This document shows, one piece after another, positions 56,118-64,000 of a DNA stretch of 64,000 bases. This DNA is from Fen-1298 sp963833465 (GTDB lineage Bacteria; Bacteroidota; Ignavibacteria; UBA10030). The position numbers and the translations under genes are program-made. A model generated the notes under the pieces. The model worked only from the letters and a program-made list of their open reading frames with translations. It was not told the DNA's origin and searched no databases. How positions within the stretch are numbered: the first letter of the stretch is position 1; every line of letters begins with the position of its first letter. Location of the stretch: contig CAWHXW010000003.1 of NCBI GenBank assembly GCA_963833465.1, forward strand, positions 806,001 to 870,000, read 5' to 3'.

Positions 56118-56726
56118 TTATCGAATATTCGTATGACGGAGCGCACGTTTGACAAGTTCTTCAAGGGAAATAATTGAACCCTCGGTCTCTTTTAAAACAA
56201 GACGAATAGACTTCTCAGCAATTTGCAGATTGTAACCCAATGATGTAAGTGCTTGAAGTGCTTCCGCATGCATAGCAGCAGACGCCATATTGTTCGCTGA
56301 GGCAGATTCTGGATTTGCAATTGATTTGCCGACTTTCTCACGCAACTCTAAGATTAAGCGTTCAGCAGTTTTTTTCCCAACGCCGGGAATTGAAGTCAAA
56401 GCATTGACATTACCACTAAGAAGATGTGATTTGAGTTCTTCAACGTTCATTCCAGAAAGAATGCTCTGTGCAATTTTAGGCCCAATTCCAGATACAGAAA
56501 TCAGAAGCTTGAAGAGCCATCGTTCTTCATCTGAAAAAAATCCAAACAACAGCATGGTATCTTCTCGTACGTGAAAATAGGTAAGCAAGGAAATGGAAGA
56601 GCCGATATCCCCAAGTTTTTCGTATGTTGAAAGCGGGATACTGATAGCGTAGCCGATACCGTTAACATCTATAATAATTTCTGTTGGACTCTTATATTTG
56701 AGTATGCCTGTAATAGATGCGATCAT
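56118..56726 (-). CDS. ruvA: Holliday junction DNA-binding protein RuvA
   Basis: The 202-residue protein shows the three RuvA domains. The N-terminal OB fold begins MIASITGILKYKSPTEIIID and includes YFHVREDTMLLFGF. Two helix-hairpin-helix motifs follow (LLISVSGIGPKIAQSIL and ALTSIPGVGKKTAERLILEL), and the C-terminal domain III (EALQALTSLGYN) contacts RuvB. It forms a tetramer on the four-way junction and loads RuvB. Its start overlaps the ruvC stop by four bases (ATGA), so the pair is translationally coupled. Length is normal. Confidence 0.97.
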   Translation of the reverse strand: MIASITGILKYKSPTEIIIDVNGIGYAISIPLSTYEKLGDIGSSISLLTYFHVREDTMLLFGFFSDEERWLFKLLISVSGIGPKIAQSILSGMNVEELKSHLLSGNVNALTSIPGVGKKTAERLILELREKVGKSIANPESASANNMASAAMHAEALQALTSLGYNLQIAEKSIRLVLKETEGSIISLEELVKRALRHTNIR

Positions 56727-57298
56727 TTTTTCCTCATGACTCGTTCTGGATGCGAGTGAATGAAATCCGACCAGCTTCGATGCCCCTTGGGCGCTGTTCT
56801 TCGCATATGTCGGGATGTTGCTTTACCGCCTATTATCCGATATGAATGACACAAAGCGACCGCGAGAGCATCTGAAGTGTCAAAATATTTTTGCACTTTG
56901 TAAAGTTTCAATTGTGATTGCACCATGAACCGTACTTGCTGTTTAGAAGCGGCACCGTTTCCGGTAACGGCTTTCTTGATTTCGCGTGGAGAATATTCAG
57001 TCGTCGGGATTTCATAATTTACTGCTGCCAATATTGATACACCACGCGCATGGCCTATCTTCAAAGCAGATTGTATATTCTTACCATAGAATGCAGTTTC
57101 TATTGCAAACTCATCCGGATTATATTGATTAATAATCTCACACAGTCTGTCGTAAATTCGCTTCAATCGGATCGGCAAGGAATCATTCTTAGAATTCTTT
57201 ACAATATCATAAGTGAGAACTGAATACTTACTTCGTTCTACTTCTATAATACCGAAACCGGTAATAAGAGTACCGGGATCAACACCGAGAATTTTCAT
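56723..57298 (-). CDS. ruvC: Holliday junction resolvase RuvC
   Basis: The 191-residue endonuclease has the RNase H-like fold with the four acidic catalytic residues in their usual places: D7 in LGVDPGTLITGFG, Glu in FAIETAFYGKN, and the paired Asp residues in FDTSDALAVALCH. The motif PREIKKAVTGNGAASKQQV is the conserved DNA-binding helix. It cuts the junction processed by RuvAB. A Lys/Arg-rich C-terminal tail after residue 165 is longer than in E. coli. It overlaps ruvA and follows yebC by 119 bp, the usual yebC-ruvC-ruvA order. Confidence 0.96.
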   Translation of the reverse strand: MKILGVDPGTLITGFGIIEVERSKYSVLTYDIVKNSKNDSLPIRLKRIYDRLCEIINQYNPDEFAIETAFYGKNIQSALKIGHARGVSILAAVNYEIPTTEYSPREIKKAVTGNGAASKQQVRFMVQSQLKLYKVQKYFDTSDALAVALCHSYRIIGGKATSRHMRRTAPKGHRSWSDFIHSHPERVMRKK

Positions 57299-57417
57299 AA
57301 TGATTTCTCAGATTATGCAGATTAAATGCTGAAAATAAATTACTAAGATGGTAAAATATATAATTTATTTGAATCTGCGGATTTGCCTATCTGCGTTAAT
57401 CTGTATTATAAGTTTAA

Positions 57418-58170
57418 TCAACCAGTATTTAGTCTTGCTAATTCTTTATCATCAATATCGAAGTTAGCATGTAATTTTTGAACGTCGTCATAATCCTCAA
57501 GTATTTCCATCAGCTTTAATAAATTCTCTGCATCCTTTCCTTCTACTTTCACAGTATTGTCGGCGACGAGAAGAATTTCTGCAGATTCGATTTTAATACT
57601 TTTTGCAATGAGTGCATGTCTTACTTCCTCAAAATATTCGGGTGCGCAAATGATACTGTACTCATCACCTTCAATTTTCATATCTTCGGCTCCAGCATCG
57701 AGTATGATAGAGAGTAAATCATCTTCCGGCACAACTGATTTTGGAACAAGAATAATGCCTTTCTTATGAAATTGAAAAGCAACAGATCCAGACATTGCAA
57801 TTTTCCCATGGTTTCGTTCAAGTATATGACGAATATCCGAGATTGTACGATTTTTATTGTCTGTTACAGTTTCGATGATAATAGCTACTCCGCCCGGTCC
57901 GTAGACTTCATATATCGCATCTTCATAATTAATGCCGGGCAATTCACCTGTGCCTTTTTGTATTGCGCGTTTAATGTTATCGGCAGGCATATTACTTGCT
58001 TTTGCTTTTTCAATTGCAAACCGCAACCGGGCGTTGCTGTTTGGATCACCGCCACCAAGTTTTGCAGCTACCGTTATTTCTTTAATAACCTGTGTGAAAA
58101 CTTTGCCACGACGAGCATCCGTAACGGCTTTCTTCCGCTTAATTGTTGACCACTTGCTATGACCTGACAT
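57418..58170 (-). CDS. yebC: YebC/TACO1-family protein
   Basis: The 250-residue protein starts MSGHSKWSTIKRKKAVTDARRGK (shown in part: MSGHSKWSTIK), the invariant N-terminus of the family. FTQVIKEITVAAKLGGGDP, NMPADNIKRAIQKGTGE and YEVYGPGGVAIIIE follow, with the acidic C-terminal domain. Members were described as transcription regulators (PmpR) and more recently as factors that help ribosomes through proline-rich stretches. It lies just upstream of ruvC, a very common arrangement. A ribosome binding site GAGGAG is visible before the ATG at 58170. Confidence 0.95.
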   Translation of the reverse strand: MSGHSKWSTIKRKKAVTDARRGKVFTQVIKEITVAAKLGGGDPNSNARLRFAIEKAKASNMPADNIKRAIQKGTGELPGINYEDAIYEVYGPGGVAIIIETVTDNKNRTISDIRHILERNHGKIAMSGSVAFQFHKKGIILVPKSVVPEDDLLSIILDAGAEDMKIEGDEYSIICAPEYFEEVRHALIAKSIKIESAEILLVADNTVKVEGKDAENLLKLMEILEDYDDVQKLHANFDIDDKELARLNTG

Positions 58171-58322
58171 TGTTTTTCTCCTCGAATATTGAGGGTGTCG
58201 TGTACTTTGAGCTAATCAAAGAGTAAATTGGCAATGGAGATTCTTAGTTGAATAAAAACATTCTTTGATGTTCATAGTTTATCTTCTAAAAATATGGTTT
58301 CAATTACTTATTGGCTCATCGG

Positions 58323-60064
58323 TTACTTCACATCTCGAATTTTTAATTGTGGAACGGTTTCACCGGCGAATTCGCCTTCGTCCAATGAGAATGCAACATC
58401 GATCTTGCTTCCGGTTTGTACACGGCTAAGCAAATGACCGAGATTAAATCCGATGGCATCCACAATGTGTGTATTACTGCGTACTTTAAAACGAAGATGA
58501 TTCTTCCCGACAATTCTCGGTTGTCCAAAAACTTCCACATTGCGTGCGGCAAATACGGGGCGCATGTTTCTGGTCCGAATGGTGCGAATTTATTTAATAC
58601 TCGAATAAATTTCGGTGTCAAATCAGAAAGCTGTACTTCTGCGTCAATTTTTATTTCTGGTATAAGTAAATCTTCCGTTAGAAGTTCAGCAGCAACTTGC
58701 TTGAATGCATCGCGGAATTCATCGATTCTGTCTAATTCCACTGTTAAGCCGGCGGCATATTTATGTCCGCCAAATTGTATTAGTTTGCTTTCGCAACGCT
58801 TTAATGCTTCGTGAATGTTGAAACCGGAGATACTGCGTGCAGAACCTTTCGCGACTCCGTCGACAGTTGTCATCATAATAGTAGGGCGATAATATCTCTC
58901 TACAAGTCGTGATGCTACAATGCCGATTACTCCTGGATGCCATGCTTCTTGATGTAGAACTATTGCGCTGTCATTGTCTGCTTCAAGAATTTTTTCCACA
59001 ATTTCCTGCGCTTGGAGAAACGTTTCCTCATCAATCTTCCGTCTTTGGAAGTTCTCATTTTCCATTACTCGAGCAATTTGAACCGCTTTGTCGTATGAAT
59101 CACTTGCGAGCATTTCAACTGCTCGGTTGGCGTCACCTAATCTTCCTACCGCGTTGATACGCGGTGCGAGAACGAAAACAATCTGTCCAGAGGAAATTCT
59201 GCCAAGTGATAAACCGGAGGTTTCGATGAGCGCTTGAATTCCAGGCACTGGAATGGAGTTAATGAGTTCCAATCCCAGTTTAACCATAATACGGTTTTCA
59301 TTGATAAGCGGAACTATATCTGCGGTGGTCGCCAGCGTTACATATTGTAAGTAATCGAGCAAGTGTTTCTGTGCATCTTCGCCAAGCTTATTCCTGATCG
59401 GCTCAGATACCGCAAGTGCTTGAATTAATTTGAACGCTACTCCACATCCACAAAGGTATTTAAACGGATAAGAACAAGATGGCTTAAGAGCATCGAGTAC
59501 AGCGGAAGCGTTTGGTATTTCATTACTCGGTTCATGGTGATCACAGATTACAACATCTATACCGAGTGAGCGAGCATATTCTGTCTGCTGAATTGCTGTA
59601 ATGCCGCAATCAACTGCAACCAAAAGTGTGCAGCCGACATCGTGTACATGGTCAATGCCTGCTGTTGAAATACCGTAGCCGTCCTTGACTCTATCTGGTA
59701 TGAAATAGCTGACGTTCGCACCTGCATCTTTCAAAAATTTCCATAACATCGCAGTGCTATCAGTTCCGTCAACATCATAGTCACCGAAGACAACTATATG
59801 TTCGTTGTTTAAAATTGCCAGTGAGATGCGTTTTACAGCGGCATCCATTTGATCCATGATAAATGGGTCGTGGAGATCTTCCATGCTTGGCCGGAAGAAT
59901 GTCCGCGCTTTTTCGAATGTATCAATGCCCCGGTTTACAAGTATATCGGTTAAAATAGGAGATATAGAAAGTTCTTGAGATAACGATTGTATTGTCTGAA
60001 ATGTTTCAGGCGTTACTTCTTTATTTCGCCGAAACGTCCAACGATATTCACGAATAGGCGACAA
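58323..60064 (-). pseudogene. recJ: Single-stranded-DNA exonuclease RecJ, frameshifted near the C-terminus
   Basis: The main frame (58343-60064) contains the DHH phosphoesterase motifs VVFGDYDVDGTDSTAM, VVICDHHEPSNEIPNA and the DHHA1 motif QFGGHKYAAGL, and reads normally to FAPFGPET. The conserved continuation MRPVFAARNVEVFGQPRIVG lies in another frame that runs to 58323. Total length is 2 modulo 3; adding one A to GAAAC near 58567 gives GPENMRPVFAAR, the usual family sequence. Without that correction the last OB-fold strands are replaced by about 70 unrelated residues. RecJ degrades 5' ends in recombination and mismatch repair. A homopolymer sequencing error is the likeliest cause. Confidence 0.88.
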
Positions 60065-60141
60065 AGATATCCTTTTATTCCATTAATTAATAAGTTTGGT
60101 GAGAAGCGAAAACGTTTAGCTAAATAAGCTAATCCATAAAT

Positions 60142-60671
60142 CCAGAAGCAAGAAGTGGCTGGTCAATAAGCCGAATTCTGTCTAATTTCTCTTAATGCCA
60201 AGGCATTTCTGAAACGAGGCAGCCATTTCTCTGAGCGACCTACCCATCCCGTCTTCATTTTCATGAAATTGCGCGGGCGACTCTATTCTTTTTTAGCTAT
60301 TGCTAAATCAGAAACGGGATCTACATGGTCTTGCACCAAGCGGGGTTTCTCTCGTTCCAATATAACTATCAGTTATATTGGAATCGCATACGCGACCATC
60401 GTCATTTCTAACGATGCGGTGGTCTCTTACATCACCTTTTCACCTTTCTCTCGATTTCTTCCTGAGAAAAAATCGGGATGTGTGTTTTCTGTGATACTTT
60501 CCGTTTCTGCAGGATATTGCCTGCAGAACCCTCGCTTTCTAAGTCAGATGCGAATTGAACCGCTTCTGGCAAACACACGAGGCGCTTTGCCCTGTGGTGT
60601 TCGGACTTTCCTCTCCATTTCAAAAAAGATGAATTGGAGCGGCTGCCTGACTCACCAGCTTCCGCTTCTGG
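60142..60671 (-). ncRNA. rnpB: RNase P RNA, bacterial type A, expanded
   Basis: Read on the minus strand, the segment begins with the P1 strand CCAGAAGCGGAAGCTGG, then GAGGAAAGTCCGAACACC and ACAGGGCA of the P3/P4 region. The AGAGACCACC and GGATGGGTAGGTCGCT blocks follow, and it ends with ACAGAATTCGGCTTATTGACC and GCTTCTGG, which closes P1. These are the universally conserved pieces of the tRNA-processing ribozyme. At about 530 nt it is longer than the usual 350-400; part of the excess is a perfect 13-bp hairpin at 60355-60383. It begins three bases after the RNase HI stop, so it is likely processed from a longer transcript or has a promoter inside that gene. Confidence 0.93.
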
Positions 60672-60673
60672 AC

Positions 60674-61132
60674 TCAACGTCCAGCTTTCTCAACATCAAT
60701 CTCATATTTGTGTGGAACAATATTCACATTTTTTTTTGTATCTATACCACGATTAGCTAAATCATCCGCTTCTCTGTTTTTTTCGCGCGGTATATGCTTA
60801 ACTGTAAATTGGAATGGAGATGCAATAAGAATATCTTGAATATGCTGAAAATATTTTTTTAATCTTGCATTCTTCACCTTATACTGGCCATTTAATTGCC
60901 GTACCATTAACTCGCTGTCGGAATGGACAATAAGCTGGCGACATTTTGTTGCCTGCACTAGTTTCAAACAAGCGGCAAGTGCAGTATATTCAGCAATGTT
61001 GTTTGTTGTTTTTCCTATATAACGATAATGCGATGTAATCACGCTGCCGAGTTCATCCTTCAATATTATACCTATCCCGCTTTCTCCAGGATTGCCACGT
61101 GAAGCACCGTCGGTATAAGCAAAAATAGTCAT
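60674..61132 (-). CDS. Ribonuclease HI-family protein
   Basis: The 152-residue protein begins MTIFAYTDGASRGNPGESGIG with the first catalytic Asp (D8) in YTDGASRGNPG. It continues with NNIAEYTALAACL (Glu) and IVHSDSELMVRQLNG (Asp) and ends with IPREKNREADDLAN, where the final Asp lies. All four acidic residues of the RNase H active site are present. It has the compact form without the E. coli basic protrusion, as in bacterial RnhA-like (YpdQ/Rv2228c-type) proteins. It overlaps the zinc-ribbon gene by four bases and precedes rnpB by three bases. Confidence 0.92.
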   Translation of the reverse strand: MTIFAYTDGASRGNPGESGIGIILKDELGSVITSHYRYIGKTTNNIAEYTALAACLKLVQATKCRQLIVHSDSELMVRQLNGQYKVKNARLKKYFQHIQDILIASPFQFTVKHIPREKNREADDLANRGIDTKKNVNIVPHKYEIDVEKAGR

Positions 61133-61860
61133 AGAGTTTTTTTTGTGCTTTCAACAATTTCGTCCGACACAAGAATACGGCCGCAGCGTTCACAGGCAAT
61201 AAGAGCGGCATTCTTCCGCAATTCCAATACTCTTTGCGGTGTAACGCGGTTGAAACATCCGCCGCATGAATTTCGTTGCACTGCTACGATTGCACGCCCA
61301 TCTTCTGCTTCGCGGATTCTGCTGTACATTTGATAATCTGCTTTTGAGATTTTGCTGATTATTTTCTCTCGCTGATGCTGCAGTTTTAGTTCTTCATCTT
61401 CATGTTCTTTATTAACTGCAGCAAGTTCTTTTTTTCGGTTTGTCAGCTCTGTTTGAAAACTATCAAGTTCGGGTATAAGTTTTTCAACATCTTCTTTAGC
61501 AAGTATAGCTTTGCCTTCTAATATTTCCATATCTTTTTGCAGTTTTACGATCTTTTCTTGAGAAAGATCGATCTCTCTAGCCAACATATCGTATTGCTTA
61601 TTGGTCTTCACTTGAAATTGCTGTGTTTTATACTTTTCAATTTTTCCTTTGAGAGAAAGAATATCCGTATCAGTTTGATCTCGAATAACGATAGATCTTT
61701 TTAAAATATCTTCGAGTTCCTTCTTAGTTGCAAGTTTGTTTTTTACATTCTCTGATAATTCAGCTACAATTTGCGGAAGGTCACCTTTCATTTCTTGCAG
61801 CTCGTCGAGTGTTGAATCAACTAACTGTAACATGTATAACGAGCGTAGTCTATTTTCCAA
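61129..61860 (-). CDS. Coiled-coil protein with C4-type zinc ribbon (CdsZ/DUF164-like)
   Basis: The chosen start is TTG 61860, preceded on the minus strand by GAGGAG; the reading frame is open further upstream but would overlap the nif3 gene. The ~243-residue protein has a long antiparallel coiled coil (about 5-175, rich in Glu/Lys/Gln heptads) and a C-terminal zinc ribbon with four cysteines in NSCGGCFNRV and IACERCGRIL. In Chlamydia and Helicobacter, relatives (CdsZ, HP0958/FlgZ) act in secretion or flagellar control; elsewhere the role is open. The common neighbour order nif3-zinc ribbon-RNase HI is present here. Confidence 0.85.
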   Translation of the reverse strand: MENRLRSLYMLQLVDSTLDELQEMKGDLPQIVAELSENVKNKLATKKELEDILKRSIVIRDQTDTDILSLKGKIEKYKTQQFQVKTNKQYDMLAREIDLSQEKIVKLQKDMEILEGKAILAKEDVEKLIPELDSFQTELTNRKKELAAVNKEHEDEELKLQHQREKIISKISKADYQMYSRIREAEDGRAIVAVQRNSCGGCFNRVTPQRVLELRKNAALIACERCGRILVSDEIVESTKKTL

Positions 61861-61889
61861 CGATTGCTCCTCTATAATAATTGAACATC

Positions 61890-63002
61890 TTATAATATTT
61901 TTACTGCATTTGTTTTTTGTTTTGTAATGAATACGGTCAACGGTTCGTGCGTCGCGCGAGCGGCAAAACGAAGACGTTCCATAATTTGTTTTAGAATTAC
62001 ATGCTCGGTTTCCCAATGACCAGCATCGATTAGAGCGATGGTTTCATTTGCTTTCTGGAATGTGTGATACCGCACATCTGATGTGATAAAAACATCTGCT
62101 TTTGCTTTAATAGCATCGGGCAGGAGATCAGTACCTGCTCCGCCACAAACTGCGACGTACTGAATTCTGTGCGCTAAACTGCCGGTATAACGCAACGTTC
62201 TAATTTTAAGCCTGCGTTTTAATAACTTCATAAAAATGCCAAGCGGCTGAGATTTTTGTAATGTACCAAGAGCTCCCATTCCAAAATTTGGATTAGGGTT
62301 TTCAATAAAATAAATATCGTAAGCCGGTTCTTCGTACGGGTGAACAGATTTCAAAGCTGCAATTACATCCGGCACGATCGCCCGTTGTGCAATCATTTCA
62401 AGCCGGATTTCTTTAACGAATTCAAGTTTTCCAGGTTTTCCTAAAAAAGGATTTGATGTTGCCGAACCAAGGAAACTTCCTGTTCCTTCCGAACCGAAAG
62501 AACATGATGAATACTTGCCAATAATTCCTGCACCAGCCTGTGTCATAGCATATATTATACGTTCCACATATTCATCTGGAACGAAGACAACAATTTTTGA
62601 TAGAGAATTTTTCACTGGTGCAAGAAATTGAACATTCTTTAATCCAAGTGTTTTTGCCAGTGCAAAGTTGACACCGCCTTGTGCAAAATCTAAATTAGTG
62701 TGCGCTGAAAAAAGAGATATTTTATTTTCTGCAAGCCGCAAGACTAATTCACCTATAGGGTCGCTTGCGATAATCTCTGACATTGGACGGAAAATCAGCG
62801 GATGATGCGAAATAATGAGTTCCACGTTTTTTGCGATTGCCTCGTCAACGACTTGCTTAGTAACATCGAGTGTGACCAAAATTTTTTTAACACTGTTTTG
62901 CTTATTACCTATTTGTAATCCAACATTATCTTTTTCCCATGCAATCCACTTAGGCGCCCAATCTTCGAATATTTGGATAATATTTGTTATATGCAGGCTC
63001 AT
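61890..63002 (-). CDS. Nif3-like dinuclear metal-centre protein (YqfO type)
   Basis: The 370-residue protein has the two halves of the NIF3 fold: WEKDNVGLQIGNKQNSVKKI and the metal-binding ELIISHHPLIFRP at the N-terminus, and AHTNLDFAQGGVNFALA. A C-terminal ITSDVRYHTFQKANETIALIDAGHWETEH follows, here cited only by its HTFQ and DAGHWETE parts. A ~110-residue insertion between the halves (VFVPDEYVERIIYAMTQAGAG) is the CutA/PII-like domain of the long YqfO subgroup. The family forms hexamers; it is annotated as GTP cyclohydrolase I type 2 homologue, but the substrate is not firmly known. Its ATG begins three bases after a terminator-like hairpin. Confidence 0.9.
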   Translation of the reverse strand: MSLHITNIIQIFEDWAPKWIAWEKDNVGLQIGNKQNSVKKILVTLDVTKQVVDEAIAKNVELIISHHPLIFRPMSEIIASDPIGELVLRLAENKISLFSAHTNLDFAQGGVNFALAKTLGLKNVQFLAPVKNSLSKIVVFVPDEYVERIIYAMTQAGAGIIGKYSSCSFGSEGTGSFLGSATSNPFLGKPGKLEFVKEIRLEMIAQRAIVPDVIAALKSVHPYEEPAYDIYFIENPNPNFGMGALGTLQKSQPLGIFMKLLKRRLKIRTLRYTGSLAHRIQYVAVCGGAGTDLLPDAIKAKADVFITSDVRYHTFQKANETIALIDAGHWETEHVILKQIMERLRFAARATHEPLTVFITKQKTNAVKIL

Positions 63003-63004
63003 AT

Positions 63005-63039
63005 AAAAAAAGTGTCCCGCTTGTTGGGCGGGACACTTT
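63005..63039 (-). terminator. Intrinsic terminator after the REC-DHp gene
   Basis: On the minus strand AAAGTGTCCCGC pairs with GCGGGACACTTT around a 7-nt loop and is followed directly by TTTT. It ends transcription from the gene at 63201-63896 and abuts the nif3 start codon, which lies three bases beyond. Confidence 0.88.
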
Positions 63040-63200
63040 GTAAAATTTCTAATTTTTTTGAAATGAAATTTTATCGATTATTAATTTCTTTTTTACAAGC
63101 ATCTTGATTCACATTACAACAACTGGCAAGAATTCATCCTACTCTTATAATTTATAAGATATTAATAAAAAAATAATAAAAATGCAAGATAAGCAATTTT

Positions 63201-63896
63201 TTAAATATAATTAGAATGATCGTTATGGAAATCTATTTTATCAAAATTTAAATCGCGTAATTGCTTAATTTCTGAATCAATAATATTAAAACAAGTTTCA
63301 AAAGATTTCATCATTTCAGGTTGTATCGTTTCTAAAGTTTGGCGCTGAAGTAAATCGAAACTGATTTTGACTGCAGCAAGCGGGTTGTTAAATTCATGAC
63401 AAACTGTAACAACTAATTCACGTATGGCTTGGGCGCTGCTTTCAGCCATCGCTAATCTTTTTTCAACTGCCTGCTTGTGTTTCCTTAAGCGAACGCGATC
63501 AAGAATACTAAGAATTGTTCGCGGTAAATGTACCTCGTTTAAATTATCTTTAAGCAGAAAATCTTCAACTCCTAGCTTCATCGCTTCAACTGCAAGTTTG
63601 AAATCGCGAAAGCCGGTCAAGAAAATGATAGGGATAAAACGTCCCATCTGATCCAACTGCAAACAGAATTCCAAACCATTCGATGTCGGGAAAGAGTAGT
63701 CCAAGAGAATCACGTCTATCTCTTTGTTTTGAGCAATTTCAGCCAGCGCGCCTTCCACAGAATTTTTCCAAATGAAAACGAATGTGCAATGCTGGAAACG
63801 TTTGAGAATGACTTGAATCAACTTTGCGAATGCAACATCATCATCCACAAGAAGAACGTGCACGGATTTTAATTGATTACGGTTGAGATTTTCCAT
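63201..63896 (-). CDS. Response regulator fused to a histidine-kinase dimerisation domain, no ATPase domain
   Basis: The 231-residue protein has an N-terminal receiver domain (about 10-130): acidic pocket LLVDDDVAFAK, phosphoacceptor Asp in VILLDYSFPTSNG, Thr in IIFLTGFRD and Lys in DFLLKDNL. A coiled linker follows, then a HisKA-like helix with the H box VTVCHEFNNPLAAVKIS (about 165-180). The sequence ends about 50 residues later, without N, G1 or G2 boxes, so it cannot bind ATP by itself. It is the last complete gene in the window and has its own terminator. It may be a phosphotransfer intermediate, or a kinase that lost its catalytic domain. Confidence 0.85.
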   Translation of the reverse strand: MENLNRNQLKSVHVLLVDDDVAFAKLIQVILKRFQHCTFVFIWKNSVEGALAEIAQNKEIDVILLDYSFPTSNGLEFCLQLDQMGRFIPIIFLTGFRDFKLAVEAMKLGVEDFLLKDNLNEVHLPRTILSILDRVRLRKHKQAVEKRLAMAESSAQAIRELVVTVCHEFNNPLAAVKISFDLLQRQTLETIQPEMMKSFETCFNIIDSEIKQLRDLNFDKIDFHNDHSNYI

Positions 63897-64000
63897 GTAT
63901 TAATAGTACCACAAGTTCATATAATATTCAACGATAGAATTATTTCTTCTATTTATATGGATAGATTGCTTAATCATAGGGCGCTTTCTTGTGGAATTGG

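Noticed and set aside
60263..60760. Open frames on both strands over the RNase P region
   Set aside because: They run through the conserved RNase P RNA blocks and encode no known protein pattern.

Overview
The window looks like a chromosome segment of an AT-rich Gram-negative bacterium of the FCB group, most likely an Ignavibacteria/Chlorobi-type member of the Bacteroidota. This is inferred from type IX secretion (T9SS) sorting tails of the NYPNPFNP type on several secreted proteins, a TonB-dependent receptor next to a PorV/PorQ-like outer-membrane protein, and frequent TTG/GTG starts. No tRNA, rRNA operon, CRISPR array or recognisable transposase was found.

Bases 1-2393 hold the end of an ABC-type lipoprotein export locus: two FtsX-like permeases and a LolA-like periplasmic protein, the last frameshifted. 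A lone O-methyltransferase follows on the minus strand.

Bases 3696-38438 form one large plus-strand locus for beta-1,3/1,6-glucan (laminarin-like) degradation. It encodes GH116-, GH128-, GH30-, GH17-, GH3-, GH5- and GH16-type enzymes, a large cytoplasmic GH94-clan phosphorylase, a GPH-family sugar symporter, a parvulin-type foldase, and a four-gene surface operon (CBM9-type T9SS protein, TonB-dependent receptor, large T9SS-type protein, PorV-like protein). Between the enzymes lies a likely sensor operon: a membrane-anchored solute-binding protein, a histidine kinase and a sigma54-type response regulator. The implied route is sensing of oligosaccharide in the periplasm, surface and periplasmic hydrolysis, symport, and cytoplasmic phosphorolysis. 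Three of the glycosidase genes carry a single frameshift in this sequence.

Bases 38439-46300 are a protein quality-control block: two Hsp20 genes behind a sigma54-like promoter, dnaK behind a structured leader, and clpB. Between dnaK and clpB sits the most unusual item in the window. It is a roughly 0.78-kb insertion with a DUF559 (VSR-like nuclease fold) gene between two copies of a paired-hairpin repeat, and 47 bp of the clpB start are duplicated across it.

Bases 46307-64000 are mainly housekeeping genes: rsmB, a TPR lipoprotein, a DUF58 protein and uvrA on the plus strand. On the minus strand are a 3-methyladenine glycosylase, a 14-repeat YCF48-like protein, ruvB, ruvA, ruvC, yebC, recJ (frameshifted near its 3' end), an unusually long RNase P RNA gene, an RNase HI gene, a zinc-ribbon coiled-coil protein, a Nif3-family protein, and a response regulator fused to a histidine-kinase dimerisation helix without an ATPase domain.
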